Notes under the pieces: model-generated
Database searches by the model: none
What the model saw: the letters and a program-made list of their open reading frames with translations, nothing else
What the model was told of the DNA's origin: nothing
Program-made: the position numbers and the translations under genes
Source: Actinomycetota bacterium
GTDB lineage: Bacteria; Actinomycetota; Thermoleophilia; Gaiellales; Gaiellaceae
DNA: 52,548 nt
Reading direction: 5' to 3'
Assembly (NCBI GenBank): GCA_005884005.1
Contig: VAWI01000018.1
Span: 1 to 52,548, forward strand
Shown here: one piece after another, positions 16,728-25,023 of the stretch
How positions within the stretch are numbered: position 1 is the first letter of the stretch
Layout of the letters: each line of letters begins with the position of its first letter

Positions 16728-17921
16728 TCAGGGGAGCGTGACCGTCGGCACGGTGACCGTCGGCACGGTGACCGTCACGGACGTGACGGGGGTCGTCACC
16801 GTGGCAGATGTCGGCGGGTTCACCGGCACCGTCGTCACCGCCGGCACCGACGGCACCGCCGGTACTGACGGCACTGACGGCACGACCCCGCTGACCGTGT
16901 CCGTCGGCGAGGTCGAGATCGTCGAGATCGCGGATATCTCGCCTGCCGGCTGGGAGGGCTCGGAAGAGGCGCCGGCGCTCTCGGACGGTCGGTCATTGGT
17001 GGGCGTGCTGTCGAGCGCGCCGTGTCGGGAAACGGCCCGCGACGGATGCCGGAAGGCTGAGCCGTCGACGGAGCGCTGCCGACCGACGACCTCCGGCTGC
17101 CCGAGCACGCTTGGGGCGAAAGCCTGCGCCTGAGCATGCGGCTGCGACCCCTGAGCCGGTGTCGGTTCGGGGGTGGCAACAGCGCTGACGGCTTTGAATC
17201 CCAAGCCACCCACGACGAAGCTCGTCGCGACGACCGCGGCAACTTTGAGTGCCAGCTCGGAGCCGAGGGCCACTCCTCCCGCCGCGATCAGGCCGCCGCT
17301 GCCGCCCCCGACGAAGGACGAGAGAGAGGCGGGAACCGGAGCGATGCTGAGCGCGCCGGCCAGCGCCTTGCGCCGTGCGCGCAGATTGCCGCGGGCACGG
17401 AAGAGCAAGCCCTCTACAGCCGGCACGCTGATTCCGAGCACCTCTGCGATCTCGGCATAGCTGCGGTCCTCGACCTCGCGCATCACGATCGCGGCGCGCT
17501 GGTTGAAGGGCAGCTTCGCGAGCGCGCTGAGAATCTCCTCGAGCGGGGCCCTCTCGTCGTCCGGGGCGGCAGGCTCACCCGCGCGCTCGAGCGGAACCTC
17601 CTGCGGCCGGCGGCCGGACTGGCGCCAGCGCATCCGGCAGACGTTGTGCGCAATCTTGATCAGCCAGTTGTGTGGCTTCTCCGGCCGCTCGCCGCGCTGG
17701 AACGCGCGGTACGCGTTCAGGAACGTCTGCTGGGTGACGTCCTCGGCATCCGCGGAGTTGCCCAGGACGGCCAGGGCGTACTGGTAGACCTCGGCGACGC
17801 GCTCGCGATAGAAGCTTTCGAAGGCAGAGTCGAACGATTCCTTCTGGCGCCGTGCCCTCGGCGCGAGTCTCAGAGACAGGTTTTTACGGCGCCCAGCCCG
17901 CGCCGCACTGGCTGTCTCCAT
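16728..17921 (-). CDS. ECF sigma factor with C-terminal membrane helix and outer tail
   Basis: 397 residues, about twice the normal ECF length. Sigma-2 lies at about 31-100 (EDVTQQTFLNAYRAFQRG, NWLIKIAHNVCRM). Sigma-4 lies at about 125-187 (LPFNQRAAIVMREVEDRSYA, VLGISVPAVEGLLFRARG). A hydrophobic helix follows at about 222-249 (ALKVAAVVATSFVVGGLGF). The last 150 residues are rich in Pro, Thr, Ser and Val, ending in VTVPTVTVPTVTLP, and would be outside the membrane. A soluble zinc-finger gene follows. The membrane-anchored design suggests envelope sensing by the sigma factor itself. Confidence 0.88.
   Translation of the reverse strand: METASAARAGRRKNLSLRLAPRARRQKESFDSAFESFYRERVAEVYQYALAVLGNSADAEDVTQQTFLNAYRAFQRGERPEKPHNWLIKIAHNVCRMRWRQSGRRPQEVPLERAGEPAAPDDERAPLEEILSALAKLPFNQRAAIVMREVEDRSYAEIAEVLGISVPAVEGLLFRARGNLRARRKALAGALSIAPVPASLSSFVGGGSGGLIAAGGVALGSELALKVAAVVATSFVVGGLGFKAVSAVATPEPTPAQGSQPHAQAQAFAPSVLGQPEVVGRQRSVDGSAFRHPSRAVSRHGALDSTPTNDRPSESAGASSEPSQPAGEISAISTISTSPTDTVSGVVPSVPSVPAVPSVPAVTTVPVNPPTSATVTTPVTSVTVTVPTVTVPTVTLP
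16738..16779. repeat. 15-bp tandem repeat encoding the Thr-Val-Pro tail
   Basis: Two exact copies of GTGACCGTCGGCACG and one partial copy lie at the 3' end of the sigma-factor gene. They translate as repeated Thr-Val-Pro units in the predicted outer tail. Confidence 0.8.
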
Positions 17922-17976
17922 GGTTCGCTAACGGCGCACGCGTAGACAAGGATACGCGGCCGCTTTGGGAACGGCC

Positions 17977-19383
17977 TTATGCGGTTGCTTTCGCACGCTT
18001 CCTGACCGGTACGTGAATCGGGCGGCCGAGTGCCACCAGACCCGCTTCCTTGATCGCTTCTGACAGCGTCGGGTGTGCGGCCATACCGTCCGCGACCGTC
18101 TCGACCGTCGCCTCGGCATCGATTGCGACAACGCCGGCCTCGACGAGATCGGTCACGTGCGGCCCGACCATCACCAGGCCGAGCAGCTCGCCGTAGCGGG
18201 TCTCGTGGATCGACTTCACCCAGCCGACGGTCTCGTTCTGCATCACCGCGCGCGCGTTCGCGACCCACGGGAACATGCCGGTCGCGATGTCGTCGCCGTA
18301 CTGCTCACGGGCCTCGGCCTCGGTCAGGCCGACGCCGGCGATCTCGGGGTCGGTGTAGATCGGGCGCGGAACAGCCCGGTTGTCGACGATTGCGTCGTGG
18401 CCGGCCGCGTTCTCCGCGGCGACCTCACCTTCGCGAAAGGCCGTGTGCGCCAGCTGCCAGTAGCCCGCGCAGTCGCCGACGGCGTAGATGTGGCCGATCG
18501 TGGTGCGCCGGTGCTCGTCGGCGGCAATCCCCTTCCGCTTGTCGAACTCGACGCCGATCTCCTCGAGCCCGAGGTTCTCGACCGTCGGGCCACGGCCGAC
18601 GGCGACGAGCATCAGATCGCACTCGACCGTCTCTCCATCGCCGAAGTACACGGTCAGCGCGGGGCCCGAGTCTTCGACCTTCGTGCACTGCTTCTCGAGG
18701 TTGAGCGCGATCCCGCGCTTGCCAAACTGCTTCGCCAGCTCCTTCGAGGCGTCCTCGTCCTCAGCCGGAATCAGCCTCGGCAGCATCTCGATGATCGTCA
18801 CCTCGGAGCCGAAGCGCCGGAAGATCGAGGCGAACTCGCAGCCGATGATGCCACCGCCGAGAATGACCAGTCGGCCCGGCACCTCGGTCTGGGCGAGCAG
18901 CGCCTCGGAGTCGACGCAGCGAGCCGAGTCAAGGCCCTCGATCGGCGGCCAGAGCGGGAATGACCCGGTCGCGACGATCGCGGACTTGAAGCTGACGTCT
19001 TCTGCAGCCTCGACCGCAATCGTGTTCGCGTCCTTGAAGCTGCCCGTGCCCTTGACCCACTCGACGCCGTTGGCCTTGAAGAGGCCGGCGACGCCCTGGG
19101 TCATCTGGTGGACGACCTGGGCCTTCCATTCGTTCGCGGTCGCGAAGTCGAGGCTTGGAGCGCCGACCTGGACGCCGAGCCTGGCGAACGTGTGCTCGGC
19201 CTCCTTGATCGCGAAAGCGGTCTGCACCCACGCCTTCGTCGGGATGCAGCCGATGCGAAGGCAAGTGCCGCCGAGATCCGGCTCTTTCTCGATACAGACG
19301 GTCCTGGCGCCAAGCTGGGCTGCGCGGATCGCCGCGGTGTAGCCGCCCGGGCCGCCGCCGAGGACTGCGACGTCGCATTCCAT
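17977..19383 (-). CDS. lpdA: Dihydrolipoyl dehydrogenase (E3)
   Basis: 468 residues, full length. FAD-binding GGGPGGYTAA near residue 9, redox-active Cys41/Cys46 in GTCLRIGCIPTK, NAD-binding LGGGIIGCEFAS, a second FAD motif IYAVGDCAG, and the interface His-Pro-Glu-like region AHPTLSEAI. It reoxidises lipoamide for the 2-oxoacid dehydrogenase complex encoded upstream on the same strand. A leaderless-type promoter of its own lies just upstream. Confidence 0.97.
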   Translation of the reverse strand: MECDVAVLGGGPGGYTAAIRAAQLGARTVCIEKEPDLGGTCLRIGCIPTKAWVQTAFAIKEAEHTFARLGVQVGAPSLDFATANEWKAQVVHQMTQGVAGLFKANGVEWVKGTGSFKDANTIAVEAAEDVSFKSAIVATGSFPLWPPIEGLDSARCVDSEALLAQTEVPGRLVILGGGIIGCEFASIFRRFGSEVTIIEMLPRLIPAEDEDASKELAKQFGKRGIALNLEKQCTKVEDSGPALTVYFGDGETVECDLMLVAVGRGPTVENLGLEEIGVEFDKRKGIAADEHRRTTIGHIYAVGDCAGYWQLAHTAFREGEVAAENAAGHDAIVDNRAVPRPIYTDPEIAGVGLTEAEAREQYGDDIATGMFPWVANARAVMQNETVGWVKSIHETRYGELLGLVMVGPHVTDLVEAGVVAIDAEATVETVADGMAAHPTLSEAIKEAGLVALGRPIHVPVRKRAKATA

Positions 19384-19390
19384 GGGTCGG

Positions 19391-19396
19391 ATCCTA
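19391..19396 (-). promoter_or_regulatory. -10 box of a predicted leaderless promoter (lpdA)
   Basis: On the minus strand TAGGAT is followed by 7 nt and the ATG at 19383. No ribosome-binding site is seen. Confidence 0.5.
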
Positions 19397-19397
19397 C

Positions 19398-19868
19398 TTA
19401 CGAGGTCGCGGCCGAGAGGGCAGCGCGCATGACCACCGCCCCGTCGTCCTCTCGGACCGGCTCGAAGCCGTAACTCTCGTACAGGTGCCGGGCCGGATTG
19501 TCCTTGGCGACGCTGAGGCTGATCGCGTCGAACCCGTCCTTGCGGGCACAGTCCAGCAGCCCGCCGAGAAGCTCGTGGCCGTAGCCTCGGCCGCGGCGGC
19601 TCGGGACAACCGCGATCGCGAGCTCGGGCGTCTGCTCGTCGACGAACCCAAAGCCGGGGTCCTCCTGCGTGAACAGCCGGTACCAGGCTGCGCCGACCGG
19701 AACGAACTCGTCGAAGACGATCAGCGAGCGGTCGCCGGGACGGCCCCAGCCGTTGACGTAGCGGGTCAGCGGCGGCTCCTCGTCCCCCACCGGCGTCCGC
19801 CAGTAGAAAGCGTGGCGGAGCATGTCGCGGAGGAACGGGACATCGCGCGCGCCGCCGGATCTGATCAT
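19398..19868 (-). CDS. GNAT-family N-acetyltransferase
   Basis: 156 residues. The acetyl-CoA loop is ELAIAVVPSRRGRGYGHEL (Arg-x-x-Gly-x-Gly/Ala type), followed by NPARHLYESYGFEPV, the C-terminal GNAT signature. It lies between the kinase-like gene and lpdA. The substrate is unknown. Confidence 0.92.
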   Translation of the reverse strand: MIRSGGARDVPFLRDMLRHAFYWRTPVGDEEPPLTRYVNGWGRPGDRSLIVFDEFVPVGAAWYRLFTQEDPGFGFVDEQTPELAIAVVPSRRGRGYGHELLGGLLDCARKDGFDAISLSVAKDNPARHLYESYGFEPVREDDGAVVMRAALSAATS

Positions 19869-19875
19869 CGCCGCG

Positions 19876-19881
19876 AGTTTA
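19876..19881 (-). promoter_or_regulatory. -10 box of a predicted leaderless promoter (GNAT gene)
   Basis: On the minus strand TAAACT is followed by 7 nt and ATG 19868. The box overlaps the stop codon of the upstream phosphotransferase gene. Confidence 0.4.
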
Positions 19882-20718
19882 CGGCGGCGGGAGGCCGAGC
19901 TCGCGAGCCGCCCACGGCAGCGTGATCTCGGCCTGGCGGCGCTGGAACGGCCGAACGCGCGGCGCTGTCGATGGCGTCGGCAGTCCCGCGCGCGAGGCGA
20001 AGTAACCGGCGATCAGCGTCGCGAGCCCGCCGCTCTCGGGAATGAGCTCCCACGGTTCCGGGCCACCCTCGAGCCGCAGGCTCGGAAGCCAAGCGACGAG
20101 GTCGAGCAACGGATTGCCGACGCAAGCGAGGTTCCAGTCCACGAGAAAGAGGTGACCCTCGCGAAAGCAGAGGTTGTCGCTGCGAACGTCGAGGTGGAGG
20201 AGCGCGTCGCCGGAGAGGTCGCAGGCCGCCGCAGCCTCACGCAGCCGCGGCAGCGCCCGCTCCAGCCAGTCTCGGCCGACAAGACCGCTGGTGAGGAGCG
20301 GCTCGGGGTCGCTCGCGACGAGCTCCCAGCCGTTCAGGCGCTCGCGCAGTTCTTCCAGGGTCGTCAGACCCGCCGGCGGAGCGGTCGCGGCGACGTCGCC
20401 GAGCGTTGCGAGCACCTGCTCGACCTGGCCCGGTTGCCAGGGCGGCGGCCAGTAGGCGGCTGAGAGGTCCTCGATCGCGAGCAGGGTCGAGTTGTCGTCG
20501 TACCAGCCGAGAAGCTCCGGCATGAAAGGAGCCTCGAGCGACGAGTAGACGCGATGCTCGTCCCGCAACCATTCCGCGGCAACATCGTCCAGCGCGAGCT
20601 TGACGAAGGCGGTGCGGCCGTCGTCGAGCTCCACTCGCCATCGGCGCGTGTTCGAGCCGTAGCCGCCGCCAAGGATCGGTTGGCGGCGCAGTGGAACGCC
20701 GCCGAGGGCGGCGGCCAC
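19879..20718 (-). CDS. APH-family phosphotransferase
   Basis: 279 residues with an aminoglycoside-phosphotransferase/choline-kinase fold. The catalytic loop is LLHLDVRSDNLCF (His-x-Asp-x-x-x-x-Asn) and the metal-binding Asp is in FLVDWNLACVGNP. GTG 20718 starts 1 nt after the stop of the VOC gene and is preferred over longer frames that would run through that gene. It phosphorylates an unknown small molecule; a resistance role should not be assumed. Confidence 0.85.
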   Translation of the reverse strand: MAAALGGVPLRRQPILGGGYGSNTRRWRVELDDGRTAFVKLALDDVAAEWLRDEHRVYSSLEAPFMPELLGWYDDNSTLLAIEDLSAAYWPPPWQPGQVEQVLATLGDVAATAPPAGLTTLEELRERLNGWELVASDPEPLLTSGLVGRDWLERALPRLREAAAACDLSGDALLHLDVRSDNLCFREGHLFLVDWNLACVGNPLLDLVAWLPSLRLEGGPEPWELIPESGGLATLIAGYFASRAGLPTPSTAPRVRPFQRRQAEITLPWAARELGLPPP

Positions 20719-20719
20719 T

Positions 20720-21064
20720 TCAGCTTCGGGAAAGCTCCTCGGCAAGCTGGATCCGGTTCCCGTCGGGGTCGTAGATGTCAAGCAGGCGCATCTCTCCGTG
20801 GAGCTCGAGCACCGTGCCGACCTCGATTCCCTCGGCGCGGAGGCGTTCGGCCTCGGCCTTGATGTCCGCCACGTCCACGGTGGCGACGGCGGTCTCGTCC
20901 TGCGGCTCCCCCTCCGCGATTGCAATCTCCATCTCGCCGCGTATCAGCCTCGCCCAGCGGCCTTCCTCGTCGAGGTAGGTCTCCGCGAAGCCGAGCTTGC
21001 CGGTGTAGAAGGCGCGGCCGGCGTCGAGGTCGCGAACGTGGTACCAGACCTGGACGGGACTCAC
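20720..21064 (-). CDS. VOC-family protein
   Basis: 114 residues. VQVWYHVRDLDAGRAFYTGK opens the first module and LLDIYDPDGNRIQLAEEL closes the second, the standard glyoxalase/bleomycin-resistance fold. The GTG start at 21064 overlaps the E2 stop as GTGA, so the gene is translationally coupled to the dehydrogenase operon. The substrate is unknown. Confidence 0.9.
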   Translation of the reverse strand: MSPVQVWYHVRDLDAGRAFYTGKLGFAETYLDEEGRWARLIRGEMEIAIAEGEPQDETAVATVDVADIKAEAERLRAEGIEVGTVLELHGEMRLLDIYDPDGNRIQLAEELSRS

Positions 21065-22314
21065 AGCATCAGGCCGGGCTCCTCCAGGAAGGCCTTGACC
21101 GTCCTGAGGAAATCCGCAGCGGTCGCGCCGTCGAGCGAGCGATGGTCGCACGTGAGGGTCAGCGTCATCAGTGGGCGGGCCTCGAAGCCGGCCTCGGTGG
21201 GGACGGCCTTCCGCTCGATCGCGCCCACGGCGAGGATCGCAGCCTGCGGCGGGTTGAGGACGGCGACGAACTGCTCGACGCCGAACATGCCGAGGTTCGA
21301 GATCGTGAAAGTGCCGCCGTCGAGATCGTCCTGGCGAAGCTGGTTCGCGCGCGCACGCGCGACGATGTCGGCTCGGGCGGCGGCGAGCTCGGCGATCGTC
21401 AGGCGCTCGGCCTGGTGGATCACCGGGACGACGAGCCCTGCCTCGATCGCGACCGCGATGCCGACGTTCGCGCTCGGATGGAGCTCGATCGCGTCTTCGG
21501 CCCAGAGCGCGTTGACGGCCCGGTGCCGCATCAGCGCGTCGGCGCAGGCCTTGGTCAGGATGTCGGTGACGGTGGGCCTCGGCTCACCCTCCTTCGTCTG
21601 CTCGGCGAGGAGTGTGTGGAGGCTTTGGGTGCGGGTCATGTCCGCCGACATCGCGATCTGGAACGCCGGCGCCTGCCAGGCCTCGGTCAGCCTGCGGGCG
21701 ATTGTGCGGCGGAGCGAGGTCAGGGGGACGCGCTCGACCTCGCCGGTAGGGGCGAGCGCGGTCGTCGGCGTCGCCGGTGCCGGGCTCGCGGCCGCGCGCT
21801 CGACGTCCTCGGCGACGACACGTCCCTCGGGGCCGGTGCCTTTGAGCGACCCGAGCTCGATCCCCCGCTCACGGGCAATCCGGCGCGCAAGCGGCGATGC
21901 CTTGATGCGCGCGCCGGCGCCGTTGCCCTGCGCGGGCTGACGCGCCTCGGCGACCTGTTCGGCGGCTGTGGCCTCGCGCCCGCGCTCTGGCTCACGGGCT
22001 GGTCCCGGGGATCCTTCTTCCTGCGCCGCGTCGGCGACCGGCTGCGCCGTTCCGGCTTTGACGGCCGAGACGTCTTCCCCTTGCTCGCCGATCACGGCGA
22101 TCGTCGTGCCGACGTCGGCCTCGCCCTCGGGGACGGTGATCTTGAGCAGGACGCCGGAGGCCTCGGCCTCGACCTCCTGCGTCACCTTGTCCGTGTCCAG
22201 CTCGTAGAGCGGCTCGCCCTTCTCGACCTGGTCGCCCTCGGCCTTGAGCCACTTGACGATCGTTCCCGACTCCATCCCCTGCCCGAGCCGGGGCAGCTTC
22301 ACCTCGTCGGCCAT
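21061..22314 (-). CDS. 2-oxoacid dehydrogenase E2 (dihydrolipoamide acyltransferase)
   Basis: 417 residues. One lipoyl domain at the N-terminus with Lys43 in ELDTDKVTQEVEA, an Ala/Pro-rich linker, a peripheral-subunit-binding domain (IKASPLARRIARERGIEL, GTGPEGRVVAEDV), then the catalytic core ending in LTCDHRSLDGATAADF with the catalytic His and Asp. GGAGGG precedes the ATG. It is the core of a pyruvate-, branched-chain- or acetoin-type complex with the E1 genes upstream. Confidence 0.95.
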   Translation of the reverse strand: MADEVKLPRLGQGMESGTIVKWLKAEGDQVEKGEPLYELDTDKVTQEVEAEASGVLLKITVPEGEADVGTTIAVIGEQGEDVSAVKAGTAQPVADAAQEEGSPGPAREPERGREATAAEQVAEARQPAQGNGAGARIKASPLARRIARERGIELGSLKGTGPEGRVVAEDVERAAASPAPATPTTALAPTGEVERVPLTSLRRTIARRLTEAWQAPAFQIAMSADMTRTQSLHTLLAEQTKEGEPRPTVTDILTKACADALMRHRAVNALWAEDAIELHPSANVGIAVAIEAGLVVPVIHQAERLTIAELAAARADIVARARANQLRQDDLDGGTFTISNLGMFGVEQFVAVLNPPQAAILAVGAIERKAVPTEAGFEARPLMTLTLTCDHRSLDGATAADFLRTVKAFLEEPGLML

Positions 22315-22334
22315 ACGCCCTCCAGACCCGCTTC

Positions 22335-22364
22335 AGGGACAGTCCCCGTACGGGGACGATCCCT
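22335..22364. repeat. REP-like palindrome between E2 and E1 beta genes
   Basis: GTCCCCGTACGGGGAC (22342-22357) is a perfect 16-nt palindrome. It is flanked by AGGGA and TCCCT with a 2-nt mismatch between. Its outer AGGGACAG matches the outer end of the palindrome at 32367. Confidence 0.65.
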
Positions 22365-22371
22365 CCAGGCG

Positions 22372-23361
22372 TTACGAGCTGCCATCGCGCTGCACCGTCT
22401 TCTGGATCGCCTCGAGCACGTCTGTGGCGTGCGGAACGACGTACTCCTCCATCACCGGCGCGAAGGGCAGCGGCGTGAACTTCGCGCCGACGCGCTCGAC
22501 CGGAGCGTCGAGCCAGTCGAAGGCCTGGTGTTGGACGACCGCCGCGACCTCGGCGCCGAAGCCCATCCGCGTTACCGCCTCGTGAGCGACCACGCACCGG
22601 TTCGTCTTCTTCACCGAGGCAACGATCGCATCCTCGTCGAGCGGCTGCAGCGTCCGAGGATCGACGACCTCGACGGAGACACCCTGCTGTCCGGCCTCTT
22701 CGGCGGCGGCGAGAGCCTCGTGCACGAGCCTGCCGGTCGCGACCACGGTGACGTCTTCGCCCTGGCGGTGCACGCGCGCCTGGCCGATCGGGATCGGCTC
22801 GATCTCTTCGGCCAGCTCCTCCTTGAGGCCGTAGAGCGTCCGGTGCTCGAAAAAAATAACCGGGTTGTCGTCGTAGATCGCCGACCAGAGCAGTCCGCGG
22901 ACATCCGAAGGGGTCGACGCGAAGACGACCTTCAGCCCCGGCACGCCGACGAACCAGGCCTCGACCTGCTGGGCGTGCTGGGCGCCAGGCGACCAGCCGG
23001 CGCCTCCCTGCGTGCGGATCGTCAACGGCACCTTGAGCTGGCCGCCGGACATGTATCGGTGCTTCGCCGCCTGGTTGACGATCTGCTCCATCGAGATCGT
23101 CAGGAAGTCTTCGTACATGACCTCGACGACCGGGCGCATCCCCTGTATCGCCGCGCCGATTCCCGAGCCGACGATCGCCATCTCCGAGATCGGCGTGTTG
23201 CGTACGCGATCGGGGCCGAACTCCTCGAGCATCCCCTGAGTCACGCCCATCGAGCCGCCCATCTCGGCGATGTCCTCGCCCATGATGAACACGTCCTCGT
23301 CGTTGCGCATCGCTTGCGAGAGGGCGTCGCGCACCGCCTCGCGGTAGCTGAGCTCAGGCAT
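22372..23361 (-). CDS. 2-oxoacid dehydrogenase E1 beta
   Basis: 329 residues. LSYREAVRDALSQAMRNDED, GEDIAEMGG, GAGWSPGAQHAQQVEAW and VEVVDPRTLQPLDE are the transketolase-like pyrimidine and C-terminal domain motifs. Its start overlaps the end of the E1 alpha gene by 8 nt. It resembles acetoin/pyruvate dehydrogenase subunits; the physiological substrate is not determined. Confidence 0.95.
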   Translation of the reverse strand: MPELSYREAVRDALSQAMRNDEDVFIMGEDIAEMGGSMGVTQGMLEEFGPDRVRNTPISEMAIVGSGIGAAIQGMRPVVEVMYEDFLTISMEQIVNQAAKHRYMSGGQLKVPLTIRTQGGAGWSPGAQHAQQVEAWFVGVPGLKVVFASTPSDVRGLLWSAIYDDNPVIFFEHRTLYGLKEELAEEIEPIPIGQARVHRQGEDVTVVATGRLVHEALAAAEEAGQQGVSVEVVDPRTLQPLDEDAIVASVKKTNRCVVAHEAVTRMGFGAEVAAVVQHQAFDWLDAPVERVGAKFTPLPFAPVMEEYVVPHATDVLEAIQKTVQRDGSS

Positions 23362-24325
23362 AGACGTTCTTGAGGGCGTCCTCGGGCTTCGGGTCGGTCC
23401 CGGCCTTGGCGAAGTCGACGGAGGAGTCCACCAGCTCCTGCACCTCGCGATCGAGCGCCTCGTACTCCGCGTCCGACAGCCCGAGCTTCTCGCGCACGAG
23501 CTCGATCGGATCGGAGGTCTCCTGGAGACGGCGGAGCTCGTCCTTGTCCCGGTAGACCTGCGGGTCGCCGATGTAATGACCGACGAGGCGCTGCGTCTCG
23601 CAGAGCAGGAAGACCGGCCCTTTGCCGTCGCGCGCGTGCTTCAACGCCCGGGCAGTGACCTTGTTCACCTCCTCGACATCCTGGCCGTCGACCTTCATCG
23701 ACTTCATTCCGAACGCCTCGGCCCGCTTGCTGAGGTCGCGGATCGGCGAGTGCTGGCTCTCCGGAGTCGATTCCGCCCAATGATTGTCCTCGCAGACGAA
23801 GACGGCCGGAACGCCCCACAGCTGAGCGAGGTTGAGCGACTCGTGGAAGGTGCCGATGTTGGTCGCCCCGTCGCCGAAGAACGCGACCGCGACCCGGGGC
23901 TCGCCGCGGAACTTGAAGGCGAGCGCCGCGCCGACGATCGCCGGCAGCCCGCCTCCGACGACCGCGTTCGCACCGAGATTTCCGCGCTCGACGTCGTACA
24001 GGTGCATGGAGCCGCCGTAGCCGTGCGAGCAGCCTTCGAGCTTCCCATAGAGCTCCGCCATCAGCTCGTTGGGGTGCGTGCCCTTCGCGAGCGTGTGCCC
24101 GTGCGCGCGGTGCGTCGACGCGATCACGTCGCCGTCGGCGAGCGCGCGGCAGACCCCGACGGCGACCGCCTCCTGGCCGATCGCGACGTGGAGGAACCCC
24201 GGCAGCTCGCCGGCACGGAAGCGCTCCTCGACCTTCTCCTCGAAACGCCGGATCAGGAGCATCTCCCGGAAGAACTCGCGCAGCGCCTCATCGGAGAGCC
24301 CGCGGCGCTGCTCGACTTTTGCCAC
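23354..24325 (-). CDS. 2-oxoacid dehydrogenase E1 alpha
   Basis: 323 residues. The thiamine-diphosphate motif runs from GDGATNIGTFHESLN to FVCEDN. STHRAHGHTLAKG and YGGSMHLYDVE are further E1 alpha signatures, and RLVGHYIGDPQVYR is near the phosphorylation-loop region. GTG 24325 is preferred over the far longer open frame because a -10 box lies 7 nt upstream and it gives a standard N-terminus. It heads the dehydrogenase operon. Confidence 0.95.
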   Translation of the reverse strand: MAKVEQRRGLSDEALREFFREMLLIRRFEEKVEERFRAGELPGFLHVAIGQEAVAVGVCRALADGDVIASTHRAHGHTLAKGTHPNELMAELYGKLEGCSHGYGGSMHLYDVERGNLGANAVVGGGLPAIVGAALAFKFRGEPRVAVAFFGDGATNIGTFHESLNLAQLWGVPAVFVCEDNHWAESTPESQHSPIRDLSKRAEAFGMKSMKVDGQDVEEVNKVTARALKHARDGKGPVFLLCETQRLVGHYIGDPQVYRDKDELRRLQETSDPIELVREKLGLSDAEYEALDREVQELVDSSVDFAKAGTDPKPEDALKNVYA

Positions 24326-24332
24326 GGGCGTG

Positions 24333-24342
24333 ATAGTACGCT
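24333..24342. promoter_or_regulatory. Two overlapping divergent -10 boxes in a 24-bp gap
   Basis: Minus strand: TACTAT (24338-24333) then 7 nt to GTG 24325. Plus strand: TACGCT (24337-24342) then 7 nt to ATG 24350. The boxes share two bases, so both genes should be leaderless and transcription from one must exclude the other. Confidence 0.55.
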
Positions 24343-24349
24343 CCGCGCA

Positions 24350-24991
24350 ATGCCCCTGGTCGAGCAGTTTCGCCGCCTCGCAAGCAGCCTTCCCGACGGT
24401 TGGCAGTCGGCCCGTTTGCGTCTGATCGTCGCCGATGAGGAGGACTCGGCGCGCACAGCCGCGCTGCTCGGGCCGACCAATCCGGGCCGCCACGGCAAGG
24501 TGATCAATTTCGCGAGTGCCCGCCGCGGCGCCGGAGTGGGTCCCGACCGGATCCGGGAGCTGCTGCGCCGGCTCGACGCGGAGGGCATCGGGGGCGAGCT
24601 CGAGCTCGTCGGAGTCGAGGAGGCTCCGACACAGGTCGACAGCGAGCGTCCGGCTCTCGCCGACGCCTGGGACGCGGCCGTCGCCACGTTGCCGCCCGAC
24701 TGGAGCGACCTGTACGCAGAGGTCGATCTGAGCTCGAGCGACTACATCGAGCCCGGTGCGTTGCGGCTGAGCCCTCTGAACCCGACACGGCCGGACGCGC
24801 GCCCGCTGTTCCGCTTCCGGGCCGCGCGCACGTTCGGCTATGGCGCCTCGCCTGAGATGGTGCGCCGCTGCCTCGAGCGGCTCGACGAAGCGCGAATCCG
24901 CGGCGAGCTGCGGATCCTGCACGTGGTCTCGGACTCGTACCCCGCGAAGACGCAAGGCCCGGTCTGGTACACGGCCGGAAAGGTGATCTAG
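24350..24991 (+). CDS. Unknown protein divergent from the dehydrogenase operon
   Basis: 213 residues, soluble. Two similar stretches, VGPDRIRELLRRLDAEGIGG and ASPEMVRRCLERLDEARIRG, suggest an internal duplication, each followed by GEL-type beta strands. I cannot name the family. It shares its 24-bp promoter gap with E1 alpha and may be regulated opposite to it. Confidence 0.75.
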   Translation: MPLVEQFRRLASSLPDGWQSARLRLIVADEEDSARTAALLGPTNPGRHGKVINFASARRGAGVGPDRIRELLRRLDAEGIGGELELVGVEEAPTQVDSERPALADAWDAAVATLPPDWSDLYAEVDLSSSDYIEPGALRLSPLNPTRPDARPLFRFRAARTFGYGASPEMVRRCLERLDEARIRGELRILHVVSDSYPAKTQGPVWYTAGKVI

Positions 24992-25023
24992 TGGCCCGGC
25001 GCGCAGCGTCGCCGGCCAGACCA

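Noticed and set aside
16738..16890. CRISPR or other array from the short repeats
   Set aside because: The repeats are in frame at the end of the sigma-factor gene, encode Thr-Val-Pro and Pro-Ser-Val units and have no spacers.
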